Assembly: GCA_965200925.1 (NCBI GenBank)
Contig: OZ241738.1
Coordinates: forward strand, 1,054,001 to 1,118,000
Direction: 5' to 3'
DNA: 64,000 nt
DNA from: WTGU01 sp965200925
Lineage (GTDB): Bacteria; Pseudomonadota; Alphaproteobacteria; UBA828
In this document: positions 58,559 through 64,000 of the stretch, one piece after another
How the letters are laid out: each line of letters begins with the position of its first letter
Numbering within the stretch: the stretch's first letter is position 1
Notes under the pieces: model-generated
What the model was told of the DNA's origin: nothing
Seen by the model: only the letters and a program-made list of their open reading frames with translations
Database searches by the model: none
Position numbers and translations under genes: made by a program

Positions 58559-58632
58559 GCGCCCTCTCCCACCTGAAGGTCGACGATGCAACCGGAGCGT
58601 ATCCGCCTTCCCCCCGCTTTCCAAACCCCTTT

Positions 58633-58646
58633 CCCCTTTCGAGGGG
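58633..58646. repeat. CCCCT-TTCG-AGGGG hairpin after pgsA
   Basis: A perfect five-base stem with a four-base loop lies directly after the pgsA stop. The following bases to 58652 make a 17-base exact match with 9668-9684 after hemY. No T run follows on either strand. Confidence 0.5.
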
Positions 58647-58652
58647 CGCGGG

Positions 58653-59240
58653 CTACGGCGACAGGCCGGGCAAGGCGCGGCGGAGATAGGCGGCCGCGCT
58701 CGCCCAGGTCAGCGCCACCGCGAGCCACAGCACCGCCTCGCCGGCGACGGCCAGCGCAGCCCCGGCGGGCGCGGCGACGGCAGGGGCGGCGAGAAGCAGG
58801 GAAATCGCGCTCATCTGCGCCGCTGTCTTCCATCTCGCCAAGGGCCGGACGGCGAGGATCGCGCCGCTGGCGAGGGCTTCGCGCAGCCCCGACACCAGGA
58901 ATTCGCGGCAGAGGATCGCCGCGACGGCGACCGCCGGCGCCCGTTCGAAGGCCCCCAGCATGACCAGAGCGGCCGCCACGACGAGCTTGTCGGCGATCGG
59001 GTCGAGGACGCGCCCGAGCGCCGAATGCCGATCCAGGCGGCGCGCCAACCAGCCGTCCAGGAAGTCGCTCAGCGCCGCGAGCGCGAAGAGCGCGAAGCCG
59101 AGCCAGACACCGTCCGGGCCGGTGAGGTAGAAGGAGCCCACCAGTGGCGGGACGGCCGCGATGCGGCCCAGTGTCACGACGTTCGGCCAGCCGGGCGCCC
59201 ACTGCCGCCGGGCGTCAGGAATCGGCGTGGAAGTGGTCAT
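58653..59240 (-). CDS. pgsA: CDP-diacylglycerol-glycerol-3-phosphate 3-phosphatidyltransferase
   Basis: Integral membrane enzyme making phosphatidylglycerol phosphate, 195 residues. The CDP-alcohol phosphotransferase signature is complete in SDFLDGWLARRLDRHSALG followed by RVLDPIADK at about residues 58-86. Several membrane helices follow. The start overlaps the uvrC 3' end by 26 bases, and uvrC-pgsA is a usual pair. Confidence 0.95.
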   Translation of the reverse strand: MTTSTPIPDARRQWAPGWPNVVTLGRIAAVPPLVGSFYLTGPDGVWLGFALFALAALSDFLDGWLARRLDRHSALGRVLDPIADKLVVAAALVMLGAFERAPAVAVAAILCREFLVSGLREALASGAILAVRPLARWKTAAQMSAISLLLAAPAVAAPAGAALAVAGEAVLWLAVALTWASAAAYLRRALPGLSP

Positions 59241-61155
59241 GGATGGTGCGCGCGACCGCGCCCGATATGCCGTCCACCGTCTCCAGGTCGGCCAGGCCGG
59301 CCTGGCTTACCTCCCGCGCCGAGCCGAACCGGTGGAGCAGCGCCTTTTTGCGGCGCGGCCCGACGCCCGGAATCGCGTCGAGCACCGAGCGCGCGGCGGC
59401 CTTCGCGCGCCGGGCCCGATGCGTGCCGATGGCAAAGCGGTGCGCCTCGTCCCGCAGGCGTTGCAGGAAATAGAGCAGCGGCTCGCGCGCCCCGATGCTC
59501 AGCGGCGGCCGGCCGGGCAGGAACACGCGCTCGCGCCCGGCGTTGCGGTCCGGCCCCTTGGCGATGGCCGCGACCGGCAGATCGGCGATCCCGAGATCGT
59601 CGAACACGCGCTGCGCCTCCCCGAGCTGCCCGGCGCCGCCGTCGATCAGCACCAAGTCCGGCCACCCCTCGCCCGCGCGTTCCGGGTCTTCCTTCAGCAA
59701 CCGCCCGAAGCGCCGGGTGAGGACCTCGCGCAGCATGGCGTAGTCGTCGCCGCCCGCCGGCCCCTCCGCGCCGCGCGGCGGCGACGAGCGGATCGTGAAC
59801 TTGCGGTAGGCGTTCCTGACGAAGCCCTCCGGCCCGGCGACGATCAGGCAACCCACCGCGTCGGTGCCGGAGATGTGGCTGTTGTCGTAGACCTCGATCC
59901 GGCGCGGCGTGCTTTCCAGCCCAAAACGTGCGCTCAGGCTCTTGAACAGGCGCCGTTGCGTCGCGCTTTCGCTCAGCCGTCGCGCGAGCGCCTCCCGGGC
60001 ATTGCGCGCGGCGTCCTCCACCAGCTTCCGCTTCCGGCCGCGCTGCGGGTGGTGAACGCGGACCTGCCGCCCCGCCGCCACCGTCAGCGCCTCGGCGATC
60101 AGCGCCACCTCCGCGAGCGGGCGGTTCACGAGGACGAGCGGCGGCGCCTCCCGGCCGTTGTAGAACTGGCCGAGAAAGGCGGCGAGGATGGCCGCGGCCG
60201 TTTCGTCCTTACCGTGGCGCGGGAAGAAGGCCCGGTTGCCGTAATTCCGCCCCGAGCGGAAGAAGAACACCTGCACGCAGGCTTGGCCCGCTTCTTCATG
60301 GACGGCCACCACGTCGGTATCGCCCAGGCGCGGCAGGTTGATGCCCTGCTGCATCCGTATGTGGGCGAGCGCCTTGATGCGGTCGCGGTAGGCCGCAGCC
60401 GTCTCGAACTCCAGCGCCTCGCTCGCCGCTGTCATGCGCGCGGTCAGCCGGTCCTGGACGTCCTGGCCCCTCCCGGAGAGGAAGGCCCGCGTTTCCTCGA
60501 CCAGCGCGTCGTAGTCGGCCTTGTCGATGCGGCCCACGCAGGGCGCGGCGCAGCGCTTGATCTGGTGTTGCAAGCAGGGCCGTGTGCGGCTCGCCAGGAC
60601 CGAATCGGAGCACGAGCGCAGCGGGAACGCCCGCTGGAGCGCGTTGAGCGTCAGGTTCACGGCCCCGGCCGAGGCGAAGGGGCCGAAATAGTCCCCCCGC
60701 CCCGCCCTGGCGGCGCCCCGGTATTTGACGATCTGCGGCCAGGCGTGGTCCCGGCGAAGCAGGATGTAGGGGAAGGACTTGTCGTCCCGGAGCAGGATGT
60801 TGTAGTGCGGCCGCAGCCGCTTGATCATGTTGCTCTCGAGCAGGAGCGCTTCCACCTCGCTCTCGGTGGTGGTCGCTTCGACCGTCGCCGTCGCCGCGAT
60901 CATGCGCTGCAGGCGGACAGGCAGTGCGCGGATGTTGGCATAGGTTGCGACCCGCTTCCGCAGGCTCTTCGCCTTGCCGACGTAGAGCGGCCCGCCCCGC
61001 CGATCGCGCATGTGGTAGACGCCGGGCGCCGCCGGCATGCTCCGCAGGGCCGCGCGCAGGGCGGCCACCCCGCGTTCGAGCGAGACGCCGGGATCGGCGA
61101 TCGCCATGGCGTCGTCCGTCACGGACGTGGTCGGCCGCTCGATCGGAACGTCCAC
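59215..61155 (-). CDS. uvrC: Excinuclease ABC subunit C
   Basis: Nuclease of nucleotide excision repair that cuts on both sides of a lesion, 646 residues. The N-terminal GIY-YIG domain has PGVYHMRDRRGGPLYVGKAK near residue 45. A UVR region (LTARMTAASEALEFETAAAY) is near 240. The C-terminal RNase H-like domain holds VYDNSHISGTDAVG near 415 and LVLIDGGAGQLGEA near 505. Tandem HhH motifs close it (IPGVGPRRKKALL). The start is GTG at 61155, with an ATG 16 codons later as an alternative. Confidence 0.95.
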   Translation of the reverse strand: MDVPIERPTTSVTDDAMAIADPGVSLERGVAALRAALRSMPAAPGVYHMRDRRGGPLYVGKAKSLRKRVATYANIRALPVRLQRMIAATATVEATTTESEVEALLLESNMIKRLRPHYNILLRDDKSFPYILLRRDHAWPQIVKYRGAARAGRGDYFGPFASAGAVNLTLNALQRAFPLRSCSDSVLASRTRPCLQHQIKRCAAPCVGRIDKADYDALVEETRAFLSGRGQDVQDRLTARMTAASEALEFETAAAYRDRIKALAHIRMQQGINLPRLGDTDVVAVHEEAGQACVQVFFFRSGRNYGNRAFFPRHGKDETAAAILAAFLGQFYNGREAPPLVLVNRPLAEVALIAEALTVAAGRQVRVHHPQRGRKRKLVEDAARNAREALARRLSESATQRRLFKSLSARFGLESTPRRIEVYDNSHISGTDAVGCLIVAGPEGFVRNAYRKFTIRSSPPRGAEGPAGGDDYAMLREVLTRRFGRLLKEDPERAGEGWPDLVLIDGGAGQLGEAQRVFDDLGIADLPVAAIAKGPDRNAGRERVFLPGRPPLSIGAREPLLYFLQRLRDEAHRFAIGTHRARRAKAAARSVLDAIPGVGPRRKKALLHRFGSAREVSQAGLADLETVDGISGAVARTIHDHFHADS

Positions 61156-61259
61156 TCCGGCGCGCCTCCCCTCTTCCGGCGAGAGCTACCCCCGCCCCGT
61201 CAACACGCCGCCCAGCCCTTCGGTGCGTGGGGCCTCCAGGCTCACGCCGCCGAAGGCGG

Positions 61260-62966
61260 TCAGAACAGGCCGGCGATGTGGCCGGCGTCGTCTACGCCGA
61301 TGGCGTTCGCGGCCGGGACCCGCGGCAGGCCCGGCATGGTCATGATCGAGCCGCAGATCGCCACCACGAATTCGGCACCGCCCGAAAGGCGAACCTCGCG
61401 AATCGGCACATCGAAGCCGCCGGGCGCGTTCTTGAGCGCCGGATCGGCTGAGAAGCTGTATTGCGTCTTCGCCATGCACACCGGGAAGCGCCCGAAGCCG
61501 CCCGCTTCGAGATCGTCGAACTGCTTACGGACCTTGTCGTCCGCCGCGATGCCGTCGGCTCCGTAGATCTCGGTCGCGACCGTCCGCACCTTGTCCCAGA
61601 GCGGCATGTCGTCCGGATAGAGGGGGCGGAAGGACGCCGGCTTCTCGTCGATCGTCCGCACGACCTCCTGGGCCAGCGCCTCGCAGCCGGCCCCGCCCGT
61701 GGCCCAGTGGTCGCACTCGACCGCCGGGACGCCGAGCCCGGCGCAGCGCTCCGCGACCAGCGCCCGTTCGGCCTCGGTGTCGGCGGAGAAGCGGTTGATC
61801 GCCACCACGGCAGGTACGCCGTAACGCGCCACGTTGCGCAGATGGCGGGCGAGGTTCTCCATGCCCGCGGCGAGGGCTTCGAGGTTCTCCGCCCCCAGTG
61901 CGTCGCGGGCGACGCCGCCATGCATCTTGAGGGCGCGGATGGTGGCGACGACCACCGTGCAGGCGGGCGCCAAGTCGGCCTTGCGGCATTTGATGTCGAA
62001 GAACTTCTCGGCGCCCAGGTCGGCGCCGAATCCGGCTTCGGTGACGACGTAATCGGCGAGCTTGAGCGCGGCCCGGGTGGCGATCACCGAATTGCAGCCA
62101 TGGGCGATGTTGGCGAAGGGGCCCCCGTGGACGAGCGCCGGATTGTTCTCCAGCGTCTGCACCAGATTGGGGGCCAGCGCGTCCTTGAGCAGCGCGGTCA
62201 TCGCGCCCTCGGCGTGCACGGCGCCGGCGCGCACGGGCGCGCGGTCGCGAGTCAGGCCGACCACGATGTTGCCGAGCCGGGCGCGCAAATCGTCGAGGTC
62301 GCGGGCGAGGCAGAAGATCGCCATCACCTCAGAGGCGACGGTGATGTCGAAGCCGTCCTCCCGCGGGAAGCCGTTGGCGACACCGCCCAGGGAGGAGACG
62401 ACGGAGCGCAGCGCCCGATCGTTCATGTCGACGACCCGGCGCCAGCTCACCCGGCGCGGATCTATCCCGGCCTCGTTGCCCCAGTAGATGTGATTGTCCA
62501 CCATGGCCGCGAGCAGGTTGTTGGCGGCGCCGATGGCGTGGAAATCGCCGGTGAAGTGGAGGTTGATCTCCTCCATGGGCACGACCTGGGCGTAGCCGCC
62601 GCCGGCCGCGCCGCCCTTGACGCCGAAGCAGGGGCCGAGGCTCGGCTCGCGCAAGGCGATCAGAGCCTTCTTGCCGATCCGGTTGAGGCCGTCGCCCAGG
62701 CCCACGGTCGTGGTGGTCTTGCCCTCGCCGGCCGGAGTCGGCGTGATCGCGGTGACCAGGATCAGCTTGCCGTCGCCGCGCGCGCGCAGCGAGTCGATGT
62801 ACGCCAGGGCGATCTTCGCCTTGTCGTGGCCGTAGGGCACGAGATGTTCGGGCGCGATCCCCAGGCGCTCCCGGGCGAGATCGAGGATCGGGCGCTTGCG
62901 GGCCGCCCGCGCGATCTCGATGTCGCTCTTCGGGTCCGTGTGTTGCGTACTGGTCGAGTCGGCCAT
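61260..62966 (-). CDS. fhs: Formate-tetrahydrofolate ligase
   Basis: ATP-dependent enzyme making 10-formyltetrahydrofolate, 568 residues. The P-loop TPTPAGEGKTTTTVGL is near residue 70, followed by REPSLGPCFGVKGGAAGGGY near 100 and NLHFTGDFHAI near 130. TEAGFGADLGAEKFFDIKCR is near 315 and the KTQYSFSADP end is near 515. The ATG at 62966 gives the standard N-terminus. It follows petC on the same strand, 47 bases downstream, and could support C1 metabolism or serine/purine synthesis. Confidence 0.96.
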   Translation of the reverse strand: MADSTSTQHTDPKSDIEIARAARKRPILDLARERLGIAPEHLVPYGHDKAKIALAYIDSLRARGDGKLILVTAITPTPAGEGKTTTTVGLGDGLNRIGKKALIALREPSLGPCFGVKGGAAGGGYAQVVPMEEINLHFTGDFHAIGAANNLLAAMVDNHIYWGNEAGIDPRRVSWRRVVDMNDRALRSVVSSLGGVANGFPREDGFDITVASEVMAIFCLARDLDDLRARLGNIVVGLTRDRAPVRAGAVHAEGAMTALLKDALAPNLVQTLENNPALVHGGPFANIAHGCNSVIATRAALKLADYVVTEAGFGADLGAEKFFDIKCRKADLAPACTVVVATIRALKMHGGVARDALGAENLEALAAGMENLARHLRNVARYGVPAVVAINRFSADTEAERALVAERCAGLGVPAVECDHWATGGAGCEALAQEVVRTIDEKPASFRPLYPDDMPLWDKVRTVATEIYGADGIAADDKVRKQFDDLEAGGFGRFPVCMAKTQYSFSADPALKNAPGGFDVPIREVRLSGGAEFVVAICGSIMTMPGLPRVPAANAIGVDDAGHIAGLF

Positions 62967-63013
62967 GGCTCCCTCCTCCGTGCTGGATGCCGGGCGCCGA
63001 AAAAGGACGCGGG

Positions 63014-63790
63014 CTAATGCAGCCGGGCCCAGACGCGCCGGTAGATGACGAAGAGCACCGCCGTCAGGATGAAGACGAAGATCAGCACCTTCAGGCCGGT
63101 CTGCTTGCGCTCCTCGAGTTCGGGTTCGGCCGTCCAGGCGAGGAACGCCGTCACGTCCCGCGCGTGCTGATCGAGGGTCGCCGGGGTGCCGTCGGCGTAT
63201 TCGACGGCCTCGTCGTAGAGGGGCGGCGGCATGGCGATCTGGTGGCCGGGGAAATAGCGATTGTAGCTCATGCCGGCGGCCATCTCGACGCCTGCCGGGG
63301 CCTCGTCCTCGTAGCCGGCCATGAGCGCGTAGATGTAGTCGGAACCGCCTTCCCGCGCCTTGACGATGAGGGAGAGGTCCGGCGGCAAGGCGCCGCCGTT
63401 GGCGGCCCGGGCCTCGTTGTCGTTGGCGAAGGGGGAGGGCCAGTAATCGGCCAGCCGGGCGGGGCGCGTGAACATCGCGCCTTCGTCGTCCGGCCCGTCC
63501 TCGACCTCGTATTGCGCCGCGATCGCCTTCGCCTCCTCCTCGGCGAAGCCGATCTCCGCCAGGTTGCGGAACGCGATGTAACGCAGCGAATGGCACACGG
63601 CGCAGACTTCCTCGAAGACCTGGAAGCCCCGTTGCAGGGCGCCCCGGTCGAAGGTACCGAAGACGCCTTCGTGCGCCCAGTCCTGATCGGGAATGTCGAT
63701 CCCGTCGCCTGCCGCGAAGGCGCCGCCGCCCAACGCTGCGAAGGCGCAGACCGTCGCCGCCGCCAGGGCCCGCCGCACCGCGCCCATCAC
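63014..63790 (-). CDS. petC: Cytochrome c1 of the bc1 complex
   Basis: Heme-binding subunit of ubiquinol-cytochrome c reductase, 258 residues. A signal peptide at 1-26 precedes the heme c motif CAVCH (Cys63, Cys66, His67). The C-terminal membrane anchor GLKVLIFVFILTAVLFVIYRR holds the protein in the inner membrane. Met-containing AGMSYNRYFPGHQIAMP supplies the other heme ligand region. The GTG at 63790 overlaps the petB stop; an ATG one codon later is equally possible. Confidence 0.95.
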   Translation of the reverse strand: MMGAVRRALAAATVCAFAALGGGAFAAGDGIDIPDQDWAHEGVFGTFDRGALQRGFQVFEEVCAVCHSLRYIAFRNLAEIGFAEEEAKAIAAQYEVEDGPDDEGAMFTRPARLADYWPSPFANDNEARAANGGALPPDLSLIVKAREGGSDYIYALMAGYEDEAPAGVEMAAGMSYNRYFPGHQIAMPPPLYDEAVEYADGTPATLDQHARDVTAFLAWTAEPELEERKQTGLKVLIFVFILTAVLFVIYRRVWARLH

Positions 63791-64000
63791 GCGCGCTCCG
63801 CCGCCGCGGCGGCGTCCGCCTCTCCCCTGCCCAGCACCGCCTGGTGGATACTTTCAGGCAGGGGCAGCGGTCGCTCGAACTTGCCGACGAGCGGCACGAT
63901 CAGGAGGAAGTGCGCGAAGTAGTAGCCCGTGCAGACCTGTCCGATCCAGATGAAGTCGCCCTCCGGGGTGTTGGCGCCGACCCAGCCGAGCGCGATGCAA
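63787..64000 (-). CDS. petB: Cytochrome b of the bc1 complex, C-terminal part
   Basis: The last 70 codons of cytochrome b, the quinol-oxidising membrane subunit, cut by the right edge. The translation CIALGWVGANTPEGDFIWIG and YYFAHFLLIVPLVGKFERPL is the conserved end of the protein, followed by an Ala/Glu-rich tail AEADAAAAAERA-like. It overlaps petC by four bases (GTGA), so the operon continues to the right. Confidence 0.93.
   Translation of the reverse strand, partial: CIALGWVGANTPEGDFIWIGQVCTGYYFAHFLLIVPLVGKFERPLPLPESIHQAVLGRGEADAAAAAERA

Overview
The window is very GC-rich chromosomal DNA of an alphaproteobacterium, most likely of the Rhodospirillales type. This is inferred from gene order rather than from a phylogeny: tsaD-gpsA divergent from hemC-hemD-mic60-like-hemY, a MarR/OmpR/histidine-kinase set divergent from ilvE, uvrC-pgsA followed by molybdenum-cofactor genes, YbjN-proC, and a bc1 operon. 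Genes are tightly packed, start and stop codons often overlap (GTGA, ATGA, TGATG), and GTG starts are common.

Layout. 1-3145: xanthine dehydrogenase xdhA and a truncated xdhB. 3199-9659: gpsA and tsaD on the minus strand, and the heme operon hemC-hemD-mitofilin-like-hemY on the plus strand. 9771-10355: a membrane-anchored coiled-coil protein built of 11-residue repeats. 10447-15363: a minus-strand operon with an SDR, a YtoQ-like protein, a cupin and a PotD/PotB/PotC-type importer without an ATPase gene. 15493-17017: tRNA-Ser, a frameshifted coiled-coil gene and a second SDR. 17066-20881: a surface protein joining leucine-rich repeats, three fibronectin type III domains, a Calx-beta domain and an outer-membrane barrel, with a 15-G tract one base before its start codon. 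21141-29305: an M3 peptidase, a fused indolepyruvate oxidoreductase, a membrane LytTR regulator, a DUF2141 protein and a Tat-exported carotenoid oxygenase. 29306-29913: gene remnants. 29914-35028: a translationally coupled cassette encoding a small protein, a nucleotide-sugar epimerase, a glycosyltransferase/radical-SAM fusion and a WG-repeat/O-methyltransferase fusion. 35122-42246: small metabolic genes, an orphan HyuA, a cyclase-family hydrolase and two tRNA-Leu genes. 42227-47106: DUF59 protein, metY, a CoA-binding protein, tRNA-Ser, a coiled-coil protein, ybjN and proC. 47289-51722: a classical autotransporter with 85-residue repeats. 51776-56014: TetR, kinase, response regulator, MarR and ilvE. 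56037-61155: moaE, moaD, moeA, mobB, pgsA and uvrC. 61260-64000: fhs, petC and the 3' end of petB.

How the genes work together. The molybdenum-cofactor genes could supply the xanthine dehydrogenase, although that enzyme needs the cofactor type set by accessory genes outside the window. The heme operon supports the cytochrome bc1 genes at the right edge. Two large outer-membrane proteins, a glycan-type cassette and a family of small coiled-coil membrane proteins with broken copies suggest active remodelling of the cell surface. The least familiar unit is the 29914-35028 cassette, whose two multidomain fusions imply one substrate passed between glycosyl transfer, radical chemistry and methylation. 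The poly-G tract at the large surface protein is the clearest candidate for phase variation.
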